A stretch of DNA of 11,291 nt from SHZI01 sp040080965 (lineage in GTDB: Bacteria; Pseudomonadota; Gammaproteobacteria; Steroidobacterales; GCA-2729495), in assembly GCA_040080965.1 (NCBI GenBank), contig JBEBHH010000068.1:1-11291 (forward strand), given 5' to 3'. The position numbers and the translations under genes were made by a program. A model generated the notes under the pieces. It was not told the origin of the DNA. It searched no databases and saw only the letters and a list, made by a program, of their open reading frames with translations. Positions 6,443 through 11,291 of the stretch are shown here, piece by piece (positions within the stretch are counted from its first letter, which is position 1; each line of letters begins with the position of its first letter).

Positions 6443-7650
6443 GTCCCGGGATACAGCAGGAATTCGCGGCGCGCACCGGCCCAATCCGCCTCGTCGCGGC
6501 TGGCCAGGGAATCCAGATCCCCTGGTGTTGCCGCCGGATCGTCCACCCACTCCCGCAGCAGCGGTCCGCCGTTGATGAGGTCGATGGCGAGACGTCCGCG
6601 CTCGTACTCGTAGGGGAAATCCCGCCAGAGCGGGTAGTCGGGCCGGAGCTGGCGCAGGGCCTTGAACGCCAGCGCCTGCAGCCGCCACGGGCGGAACTGG
6701 CCGTGCCGGTATGCCGGATCATCCACGTGGATCTGCAGCCCGCTGCACAGCTGACCCGCGTGCTTGTGGAACGTCGGCTCGAACCAGCAGGCACGCAGGT
6801 GGCAGCCCGCCAGCCACTCCGGGGCGAGCGTGCGCATCCGGGAGAGCAGGGCCTCCGCATCGAGATCCGGCGCGCCGAACAGCTCGAGCGGGCGGGTGGT
6901 GCCCCGGCCCTCGGAAAGCGTGGTGCCCTCGAGCATCACCGTGCCGGCGTAGCACCGGGCCATGGCCAGGGTCGCCGCGTTCGGGCTCGGGTTCACCCAG
7001 CTGCGCTCGTGCAGCGGCCAGCCGTAACCGGGCGCCGCGTCCGGCTGCCAGCCCGCCAACGGCACCACCCGGTACTCCAGGTCCAGGTTCAGGTGGCGAA
7101 CGAACCAGTGGCCGAGCTCGCCCATGGTGAGGCCGTGCCGCATCGGCATCGGTCCGGCACCCACGAAACTCTCCCAGCCCGGCCGGAGGGTGAGGCCCTC
7201 GACGGGCCGGCCCGCCGGGTTCGGCCGGTCGAGCACCCAGACCGGCTTGCCCGCCCGGGCGCAGTCCTCGAGCACGTAGCGCAGCGTGGTGATGAAGGTG
7301 TAGATGCGGCAGCCCAGGTCCTGCAGGTCCACCAGCAGCACGTCGAAGGTGTCCAGCATCGCTGCCGTCGGGCGGCGGACCTCGCCATACAGGCTGAACA
7401 CCGGGATGCCGTGGACGCCATCGACAAAGTCCGGCGACTCCACCATGTTGTCCTGCTTGTCGCCCCGCAGGCCGTGCTGCGGACCGAAGGCGCTGGTGAG
7501 GTTCAGGTCGGACACCGCCATGAGCGCGTCAAGGCCGTGGCGGAGATCCGGTGTCACCGACGCCGGATGCGCCAGCAGGGCGACGCGACGGCCGCGAAGC
7601 CGGGCCAGAAGCCCGGGGTCTGCAAGCAGGTTGTCGAGTCCGGTCCTCAT
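6439..7650 (-). CDS. namZ: DUF1343 / NamZ-type exo-beta-N-acetylmuramidase-like protein
   Basis: A 403-residue protein of the DUF1343 family, whose characterised member NamZ (glycoside hydrolase family 171, Bacillus subtilis) removes MurNAc from the non-reducing end of murein fragments. Family blocks in order: RVALLAHPASV (22-32), FGPQHGLRG (55-63), PVFSLYGE (83-90), DLQDLGCRIYTF (108-119), LDRPNPAG (140-147), PMRHGLTMGELG (169-180), EGRGTTRPLELFGAP (247-261) and SGLQIHV (303-309). No signal peptide is visible, so it probably works in the cytoplasm on imported fragments, unlike secreted NamZ; this is inference. The frame stays open upstream to 8022, but the ATG at 7650 is chosen because it overlaps the DOMON-like stop codon (ATGA) and gives the family N-terminus, while upstream residues are the arginine/proline-rich shadow of the other gene. 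The TAG shares CTAG with the convergent sulfotransferase stop. Confidence 0.92.
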   Translation of the reverse strand: MRTGLDNLLADPGLLARLRGRRVALLAHPASVTPDLRHGLDALMAVSDLNLTSAFGPQHGLRGDKQDNMVESPDFVDGVHGIPVFSLYGEVRRPTAAMLDTFDVLLVDLQDLGCRIYTFITTLRYVLEDCARAGKPVWVLDRPNPAGRPVEGLTLRPGWESFVGAGPMPMRHGLTMGELGHWFVRHLNLDLEYRVVPLAGWQPDAAPGYGWPLHERSWVNPSPNAATLAMARCYAGTVMLEGTTLSEGRGTTRPLELFGAPDLDAEALLSRMRTLAPEWLAGCHLRACWFEPTFHKHAGQLCSGLQIHVDDPAYRHGQFRPWRLQALAFKALRQLRPDYPLWRDFPYEYERGRLAIDLINGGPLLREWVDDPAATPGDLDSLASRDEADWAGARREFLLYPGT

Positions 7651-8189
7651 GCCACGTCCAGCACGAATCCGTCGGCGTGGTGAAAGTCCGGCTTTCCCGC
7701 CGGGTGCCGGAGTGCCCACCAGGACAGCACGCCCTGTGCGTCCTCGATGACGGCGGCCATCGCGAGGCGCAGCGCAATCCGGGGGCGAGGTCCCGGCGGC
7801 CCCGGCAGGCCGTCCATCCGGAAGCGCGCGTCGAGGATCAGGGCGTCGGCCTCGTGCCGCCAGGCCGCAACCGGGTCGTGACGCAGGGGCAGGGGCGTCC
7901 CGCCGTCCCGGTAGCCGCGGAACCCGTAAACCGCCCACGCACCCGACGGCGAGAAGTTGAGCTCCACGTAGCCCGTGGAGTGAGGGTCGGCGATGAAGGC
8001 CTCGAAGCAGGTGTGCTCCCACAGGCTGGTGGCCTGCGTCGGCGCCGCTGGCGCGGGCAGACGAAGCCGCCCGGGATCGCCCTCGAGCCGCCAGCCGAGT
8101 TCCAGGGCGCCGTCGGGGCCATAGCCCGCCGAGGCCGTGAGCACCCGGACGGGACCGGCAGTGGAATCGGGATGGACGAGGAGCCGCAT
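7647..8189 (-). CDS. DOMON-like domain protein, coupled to the NamZ gene
   Basis: A 180-residue protein recognised as the bacterial DOMON-like (CBM9-like beta-sandwich) family by LWEHTCFEAFI (56-66), GYVELNFSPSGAWAVYGFRG (73-92) and LSWWALRHPAGKPDFHHADG (155-174). The related CBM9/DOMON folds bind sugars or haem; no haem-ligating methionine/histidine pair can be assigned here. No signal peptide or lipobox is present, so it should be cytoplasmic. Its TGA overlaps the ATG of the NamZ gene by four bases (7647-7650), typical of translational coupling, which points to a carbohydrate-related role alongside muramic-sugar turnover. The ATG at 8187-8189 is the first in frame before the conserved part; upstream no strong Shine-Dalgarno is seen (the leader reads CTAGACTGCGC), so the start is moderately certain. 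Confidence 0.86.
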   Translation of the reverse strand: MRLLVHPDSTAGPVRVLTASAGYGPDGALELGWRLEGDPGRLRLPAPAAPTQATSLWEHTCFEAFIADPHSTGYVELNFSPSGAWAVYGFRGYRDGGTPLPLRHDPVAAWRHEADALILDARFRMDGLPGPPGPRPRIALRLAMAAVIEDAQGVLSWWALRHPAGKPDFHHADGFVLDVA

Positions 8190-8218
8190 GCGCGCAGTCT
8201 AGGGCAGCGCCGGGCAGG

Positions 8219-8234
8219 TGTAACTCTTTGTAAC
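8219..8234. repeat. TGTAAC direct repeat with 10-bp period
   Basis: TGTAACTCTTTGTAAC holds two copies of TGTAAC starting exactly 10 bases apart, about one helical turn, so both would face the same side of the DNA. This arrangement fits a dimeric or response-regulator binding site. On the minus strand it reads GTTACAAAGAGTTACA and lies 30-45 bases upstream of the DOMON-like start. Two short copies only, so chance is possible. Confidence 0.45.
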
Positions 8235-8306
8235 CATTGCTCCGCCGCTGGATCCGAACGGGCCCGGTCCGGCGAAGTACCTGTCAACGGGGCTCGCCCC
8301 GGGGTT

Positions 8307-8318
8307 GTTCCCGGGAAC
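8307..8318. repeat. 12-bp perfect palindrome upstream of the small ORF
   Basis: GTTCCCGGGAAC is perfectly self-complementary and ends 25 bases before the ATG of the 35-codon ORF. It could be an operator or a leader hairpin. In GC-rich DNA the CCCGGG core is common, but the GTT/AAC arms are less expected by chance. Confidence 0.4.
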
Positions 8319-8330
8319 CGACGCGCCAGC

Positions 8331-8334
8331 GGAG
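8331..8334 (+). promoter_or_regulatory. Ribosome-binding site of the 35-codon ORF
   Basis: GGAG sits nine bases before the ATG at 8344, with a second AGGA (8336-8339) four bases before it. This placement is what marks the short ORF as likely translated. Confidence 0.6.
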
Positions 8335-8343
8335 CAGGACGCA

Positions 8344-8451
8344 ATGAAGAACATCAGGTCAATCAACGAATACGTCGAGACGGGTTTCTACGTGGTGCTG
8401 GGTCTTCTGGCGCTGGCCGGCATCGTCCGCGCGATCTTCCTCGGGGCCTGA
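8344..8451 (+). CDS. Small single-pass membrane peptide, 35 aa, function unknown
   Basis: A short ORF (ATG to TGA) encoding 35 residues. It starts with a polar, partly charged segment (MKNIRSINEYVETG, 1-14), continues as a hydrophobic stretch long enough to span a membrane (FYVVLGLLALAGIV, 15-28), then RAIFLGA to the end. Evidence that it is real: a well-placed GGAG nine bases upstream, a long leader of its own with possible regulatory elements, no larger convincing gene on either strand here, and a composition (Ile, Val, Tyr, Asn) unlike out-of-frame GC-rich noise, which is normally Arg/Ala/Pro-rich. I do not recognise a family. It ends 24 bases before the convergent SDR gene's stop. It could be a regulator or stabiliser of a membrane complex, or a type I-toxin-like peptide, but nothing in the sequence decides this. 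Confidence 0.62.
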   Translation: MKNIRSINEYVETGFYVVLGLLALAGIVRAIFLGA

Positions 8452-8475
8452 TCGCGTTGCCTGAGTGGACGGCGC

Positions 8476-9279
8476 CTACCAGGGGATGACGCGCCCGTCC
8501 TTGTAGTCCAGGAACTGGCCGTTCTGGGCCGGCGTCAGGCCGTCGATCACCCGGATGATGCCGGTCACGCTGTCGGTCGGGGGAATGGCACCCGGCTGCT
8601 TGAAGTTGGTGCCAAAGCCCAGCTCGCCCTCCACGGCCTTGGTGTCCACGGAGCCCGGGGAGATGGCGGCGATGGTCACGCCCTTCTTCGCGGTCTCGTA
8701 GCTCAGGGTGTAGACGATCATGTTGAGCGCCGCCTTGCTGATGCGGTACTCGTACATCATGGACATCTTCGGGCTCTCCGCGAAGGAGCCCGCCTTGCTG
8801 GAGATCACCGCGATCTTCTTCTGCGTGGATTTCTGCACGTGGGGAAGGAAGTCGGCGATCAGCTTGGCCGGCCCGAGCGCGTTGATCTCGAAGCTGTTGC
8901 GGGCCTCCTCGTAGTCGATCGTCGAGGCGCCCTTCATGGCGGACATGTAGCGGGGGGTCTTGGCGGCGTTGCTGAGCAGGACGTCGATCGGCTGGTCCTT
9001 GTATTTCGTGGCCAGGGCGTCCACGGCGGCGTGATCGGTCACGTCGAGCTTCTCGATGACGATATCCGGATCGGCCTTCGCCAGGACCTGCAGGTCCTTT
9101 GCTTCCGCCGCGTCGCGCGCCGTGGCGATGATCTTCCAGTCCCGCGCCGAGTATTGCTTGACGAGCTCCAGGCCGATGCCCCGGTTCGCCCCCGTGATGA
9201 GGACGGTGGGCTTGGCCGCGTCGGCAGCAAAGACGGCGGCGGACAGGAAGCTGGCGGCGATGAGCAGGATCAGGCGCAT
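8476..9279 (-). CDS. Classical short-chain dehydrogenase/reductase with N-terminal signal peptide
   Basis: A 267-residue classical SDR (carbonyl reductase/C-factor-like branch). The Rossmann nucleotide-binding motif TGANRGIG is at 29-36, LDVTD at 78-82, SNAA at 103-106 (the NNAG equivalent), the catalytic serine in VISSKAGS (Ser160/161), Tyr178 and Lys182 in YRISKAALN, and SPGSVDT at 207-213. The first ~19 residues, MRLILLIAASFLSAAVFAA, look like a Sec signal peptide with cleavage near A-A-D, which would place an NAD(P)-dependent fold in the periplasm; this is unusual. The ATG at 9277-9279 has CCGGAGA nine bases upstream; starting later would lose a proper leader but keep the domain. Composition is odd: about 22 lysines to 9 arginines, against 4 to about 37 in the nearby NamZ protein, suggesting a different origin. 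Substrate unknown. Confidence 0.9.
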   Translation of the reverse strand: MRLILLIAASFLSAAVFAADAAKPTVLITGANRGIGLELVKQYSARDWKIIATARDAAEAKDLQVLAKADPDIVIEKLDVTDHAAVDALATKYKDQPIDVLLSNAAKTPRYMSAMKGASTIDYEEARNSFEINALGPAKLIADFLPHVQKSTQKKIAVISSKAGSFAESPKMSMMYEYRISKAALNMIVYTLSYETAKKGVTIAAISPGSVDTKAVEGELGFGTNFKQPGAIPPTDSVTGIIRVIDGLTPAQNGQFLDYKDGRVIPW

Positions 9280-9425
9280 GGCGGAACGTCTCCGGGGACA
9301 GATGTGTAAAGAGCTTCGGCGAAGGGGCGGGCACCGTCAAGGCGGACCCGCGACCTCCCCGGCAGGTGGTTGTGCCCCCCGCCGGTTGCTACCCTAGGAC
9401 CCTGGTACACGAGGGACAGCCGCGA
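9280..9425. promoter_or_regulatory. Divergent intergenic region between the two SDR genes
   Basis: A 146-base gap between divergent genes that should carry both promoters. On the minus strand TTGACG (9340 down to 9335) is a good -35 match, but nothing resembling a -10 box lies 16-18 bases further on, so I do not call it a promoter. The plus side has GAGGGA (9411-9416) as the ribosome-binding site of the next gene. No strong repeats or terminator were seen. Confidence 0.35.
9411..9416 (+). promoter_or_regulatory. Ribosome-binding site selecting the GTG start at 9426
   Basis: GAGGGA lies nine bases before GTG 9426. The alternative in-frame GTG at 9366 has no comparable site at the right distance, and the residues between the two (VVPPAGCYPRTLVHEGQPR) do not belong to the fold. 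Confidence 0.6.
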
Positions 9426-10106
9426 GTGACCGACGGAGTGCTGATTGCCGGGGCGAGCCGGGGCACCGGGCTCGAGGTCGCCAGGCTGCTGGCGGCGCGG
9501 GGCGAACGGGTCACGGCCTTCGTCCGTCCCGACTCCGATATCGGCGCCCTCCTGCAGCTCCGGGTGAAGCTCTTCAAGGGCGACGTCCTCGATCCCCGGT
9601 CGGTGGAGGGCGCGCTGGCCTCGGGGAATTTCCGCGCCGTGATCGACACCGTGGGCGGCAAGCGGGGTGAGCCCCGGCCCGACTATCACGGCACCCGCAA
9701 CCTGGTGGACGCCGCCGGCCAAGCCGGCGTGCGCCGCTTCATCTTCGTCACCGCGATCGGCTGTGGCGACAGCCGCGGCGCCGTCGGTCCCAAGGTGCTC
9801 GAATTCCTCGGCGCCGTGCTCGACGAGAAGACGCTGGGTGAGAACTACCTGATGGCGAGCGGACTCGACTACACCATCCTCCGGCCCGGCGGCATGACCC
9901 ACGATCCCGCCAGCGGCACGGCGCTCCGCACGGAGGACCGCCTGGCCATGGGCGTGATCAACCGGGCTGACCTGGCGAGGCTCGTGGTGGACTGCCTCGA
10001 CGACCCGCTGGCGATCGGCCGGGTCTATCATGCCGTCGATCCCGCCATTATCCGCCAGGCGCCGCTGCAGCGGGGCGAGGACCTCCCGGGCGGCCGGGTC
10101 CAGTGA
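9426..10106 (+). CDS. Atypical SDR / NAD(P)H-binding protein
   Basis: A 226-residue protein of the atypical short-chain dehydrogenase (NAD(P)-binding, YwnB/BVR-B/SDR_a5-like) type. The strand-loop-helix GVLIAGASRGTGLEVARLL (4-22) is the dinucleotide site, followed by VTAFVRPDSD (29-38) and KGDVLDPRSVEGAL (51-64), where the chain contacts the nucleotide. DTVGG (74-78), VRRFIFVTAIG (102-112), DYTILRPGGM (148-157) and INRADLARLVVDCLDD (178-193) match the family pattern; the catalytic YxxxK is absent, as is usual in this group. I set the start at GTG 9426, chosen from its Shine-Dalgarno and because the Rossmann strand begins at once. No signal peptide, so cytoplasmic. It diverges from the signal-peptide SDR, and the B12-binding gene follows 87 bases later, possibly on the same transcript. 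The substrate is not predictable. Confidence 0.88.
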   Translation: MTDGVLIAGASRGTGLEVARLLAARGERVTAFVRPDSDIGALLQLRVKLFKGDVLDPRSVEGALASGNFRAVIDTVGGKRGEPRPDYHGTRNLVDAAGQAGVRRFIFVTAIGCGDSRGAVGPKVLEFLGAVLDEKTLGENYLMASGLDYTILRPGGMTHDPASGTALRTEDRLAMGVINRADLARLVVDCLDDPLAIGRVYHAVDPAIIRQAPLQRGEDLPGGRVQ

Positions 10107-10193
10107 GACCTGGCGCACAGACTGCCCCCCTGCGGGACCCGCCTCCGGGACCCCGATGAATCCGGGCCTGACACCCGGGCGAAGGTCCTGAGC
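10107..10193 (+). promoter_or_regulatory. Leader of the B12-binding protein gene
   Basis: The 87-base gap holds CGGGACCC twice (10133-10140 and 10146-10153) and a possible hairpin with CCGGG (10162-10166) pairing CCCGG (10174-10178) around a 7-base loop, just before the Shine-Dalgarno GAAGG (10181-10185). There is no T-run, so it is not a standard terminator, and no clear promoter. I find no B12-riboswitch-like structure in so short a space. Confidence 0.35.
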
Positions 10194-11291
10194 ATGGCAA
10201 AAGCCCAAATTTCACCCGGGAACGCCTTCGCAGGCGACCTCCTCGAACGGAGCGCCGCCGGCTACGCCGGCTTCGCCGCCTCGCTGATGCTGGACCGGGA
10301 CGCGGGCCTTCGCGAGCGCCAGGGCGCCCACGCCCAGGCAACCTGGCGGTCCCACCTGACCCAGCGGGTGCTGGAGCTCGCGGCGGCCGTTCAGGCCGGT
10401 GATGCCCGGCTGTTCCTCGGCCGGGTCACCTGGTCGCGCAAGGCGTTCCGGGCGCGGGGCCAGGACGACCAGGACATCCGCCACAGCCTCCAGGCATTGC
10501 GCGACGTGCTGGCCGAGCGGCTGCCCAAGCCGGCCCTGGGGCTCCCGATCGAATACGTGGACCTGGCGCTGAACCTGCTGGCCGCCCCGGCGCCGCCCCC
10601 GGACGCGTCGGAGCTCGATCCGCAACGGCCGGCGGACCGCCTGGCCCTCGGGTACCTGCAGAAGATCCTCGAAGGCAATGTGGCGGACGCCATCGACAGC
10701 GTCACAGCGGCGGCGCTGAACGGCCTCGGCGCCCGCGCGGCCTACACGGACGTGCTGCTCCCGGCCCAGCGCGAGGTGGGCCGCCTCTGGCACGCCGGCG
10801 AACTCAGCATCGCCGAGGAGCACATGGTGACGGCCGCCACCCAGCGCACCATGTCGGTGGTGGCCAGCCAGGCGCCCCGGCAGCCGGCCAACTGCCGCAC
10901 GGTCGTCGTGGCAGCCGTCTCGGGCAACGTGCACGACGTGGGCCTGCGCGCGCTGGCGGACATGTACCAGCTGGCCGGGTGGCGCGTCATTTTCGTCGGC
11001 TCGGACGTGCCGATGCAGGACCTGCCCACGCTGCTCGCGTTCTTCGAGGCCGACCTGCTGATGCTGGGCGCCACGCTCGCCACCCACGTGCCCCGCGTGC
11101 AGCAGGCGATCCGCTCCATTCGCGAACGCTGCGAGCGCCCGGTGCGGGTCGTCGTGGGCGGCGCCGCCTTCGACGAGGCGTCGGATCTCTGGGAGAAGGT
11201 GGGCAGCGACGGTTACGCGCCGACCATCGACCGCGCCGCGAGTTGGTCGGCATCGTCTTCGCTGTCGATGACGTCGTCCTCGGTTGCAGCA
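10194..11291 (+). CDS. B12-binding (CarH/LitR-like) light-sensor-type protein without MerR domain, runs off window
   Basis: An open frame of at least 366 codons with no stop before the window end. Residues 1-135 are mostly helical and unlike the MerR helix-turn-helix (for example QATWRSHLTQRVLELAAAVQ and DDQDIRHSLQALRDVLAERL). Residues 148-225 form a B12-cap helical bundle with RLWHAGELSIAEEHMV: Trp199, nine residues, then Glu209-His210, the Wx9EH motif of CarH/LitR adenosylcobalamin photoreceptors. Residues 235-345 are a Rossmann-like B12-binding domain: SGNVHDVG (243-250; His247 should be the lower axial cobalt ligand, with Asn replacing the usual Asp/Glu two residues before), FVGSDVP (267-273), LGATLATHVP (291-300) and VVVGGAAF (319-326). 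ATG 10194 has GAAGG eight bases upstream. Cytoplasmic. It probably signals light, oxygen or cobalamin state through a partner protein, as AerR does with CrtJ; that is inference. The last ~17 codons are serine-rich and unlike the family; see findings. Confidence 0.87.
   Translation, partial: MAKAQISPGNAFAGDLLERSAAGYAGFAASLMLDRDAGLRERQGAHAQATWRSHLTQRVLELAAAVQAGDARLFLGRVTWSRKAFRARGQDDQDIRHSLQALRDVLAERLPKPALGLPIEYVDLALNLLAAPAPPPDASELDPQRPADRLALGYLQKILEGNVADAIDSVTAAALNGLGARAAYTDVLLPAQREVGRLWHAGELSIAEEHMVTAATQRTMSVVASQAPRQPANCRTVVVAAVSGNVHDVGLRALADMYQLAGWRVIFVGSDVPMQDLPTLLAFFEADLLMLGATLATHVPRVQQAIRSIRERCERPVRVVVGGAAFDEASDLWEKVGSDGYAPTIDRAASWSASSSLSMTSSSVAA

Larger units (their letters stand above)
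8190..8343. promoter_or_regulatory. Divergent intergenic region with direct repeat and palindrome
   Basis: This 154-base gap separates the DOMON-like gene (minus) from the 35-codon ORF (plus). It contains an AT-rich island (8219-8240) in otherwise very GC-rich DNA, with a TGTAAC direct repeat at 8219 and 8229. It also has GGGG-CTCG-CCCC (8289-8300), able to form a small hairpin, and a 12-base palindrome at 8307-8318. A clear Shine-Dalgarno (8331-8334) serves the small ORF. No good sigma-70 -10 box is visible on either strand. Confidence 0.5.

Noticed and set aside
4871..6688. A 605-codon open frame on the minus strand
   Set aside because: Antisense shadow of the sulfotransferase gene and the end of namZ; no motif, and biased composition.
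6703..7683. A 326-codon plus-strand frame opposite namZ
   Set aside because: Arg/His/Gln/Val-rich shadow with no domain; the minus strand carries all DUF1343 blocks.
7651..8022. Upstream extension of the NamZ frame to an earlier ATG
   Set aside because: The extra 124 residues are Arg/Pro/Gly-rich and overlap the DOMON-like gene; the ATGA overlap at 7647-7650 gives a better start.
7551..8489. A 312-codon plus-strand frame covering the DOMON-like gene and the gap
   Set aside because: Shadow composition, and it would swallow the better supported 35-codon ORF in another frame.
9312..9340. Sigma-70 promoter for the signal-peptide SDR from TTGACG on the minus strand
   Set aside because: The -35 match is good, but no -10-like hexamer lies at 16-18 bases; GAAGCT or CGAAGC do not qualify.
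10107..10193. Cobalamin riboswitch upstream of the B12-binding gene
   Set aside because: The gap is far too short for the ~200-base structure and contains no recognisable B12-box.
10212..11087. A 291-codon minus-strand frame
   Set aside because: Exact antisense of the B12-binding gene, whose plus-strand reading has intact cobalamin motifs.
1..11291. A defence island, prophage, or photosynthesis cluster
   Set aside because: No nuclease-helicase pairs, integrase, structural phage genes, repeats or bch/crt/puf genes are present; the genes are mostly housekeeping or metabolic.

Overview
This window looks like chromosomal sequence from a high-GC proteobacterium. The most likely group is a free-living gammaproteobacterium, judged from the gene types (MscL, an RlmI-like methyltransferase, a YpfJ-like metallopeptidase) and the strong preference for G or C at third codon positions. 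I see no tRNA, rRNA, CRISPR array, insertion sequence or phage gene. The assignment to a group is inference; no marker gene settles it.

Layout. Bases 3-1388 (minus) encode a complete beta-CASP metallo-beta-lactamase-fold ribonuclease-like protein. Divergent from it is a five-gene plus-strand run, 1457-6442: mscL, an rlmI-like 23S rRNA methyltransferase, a YpfJ-type zinc metallopeptidase, a two-domain cupin protein and a TPR-like/sulfotransferase fusion. Gaps are 35, 48, 8 and 29 bases. The run ends tail-to-tail, sharing a CTAG, with a minus-strand pair (8189-6439): a DOMON-like protein and a NamZ/DUF1343 exo-N-acetylmuramidase-like enzyme whose start and stop overlap by 4 bases. A 154-base gap between the DOMON-like gene and the next annotated plus-strand ORF holds a direct repeat and a palindrome, and leads into a 35-codon membrane-peptide ORF (8344-8451). 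Next are two divergent short-chain dehydrogenase-type genes: a lysine-rich classical SDR with a signal peptide (8476-9279, minus) and a small atypical SDR (9426-10106, plus).

The window ends inside (or at the end of) a plus-strand gene (10194 to beyond 11291). It encodes a helical N-terminal region followed by a vitamin B12-binding module with the Wx9EH and NxHxxG signatures of CarH/LitR-type light sensors, but no MerR DNA-binding domain. This stand-alone B12 light-sensor-like protein and the 35-aa membrane peptide are the two most interesting items. The last ~60 bases of the B12 gene read as a serine-rich tail that does not look like the family, so a frameshift or an overlapping convergent gene should be checked.

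How genes may work together: mscL gives osmotic-shock release; the rRNA methyltransferase and beta-CASP nuclease act on RNA; NamZ with its coupled DOMON-like partner probably acts in murein sugar turnover. The cupin and sulfotransferase are adjacent but I cannot name their substrate. Apart from the translationally coupled NamZ pair, most links are based on spacing only.
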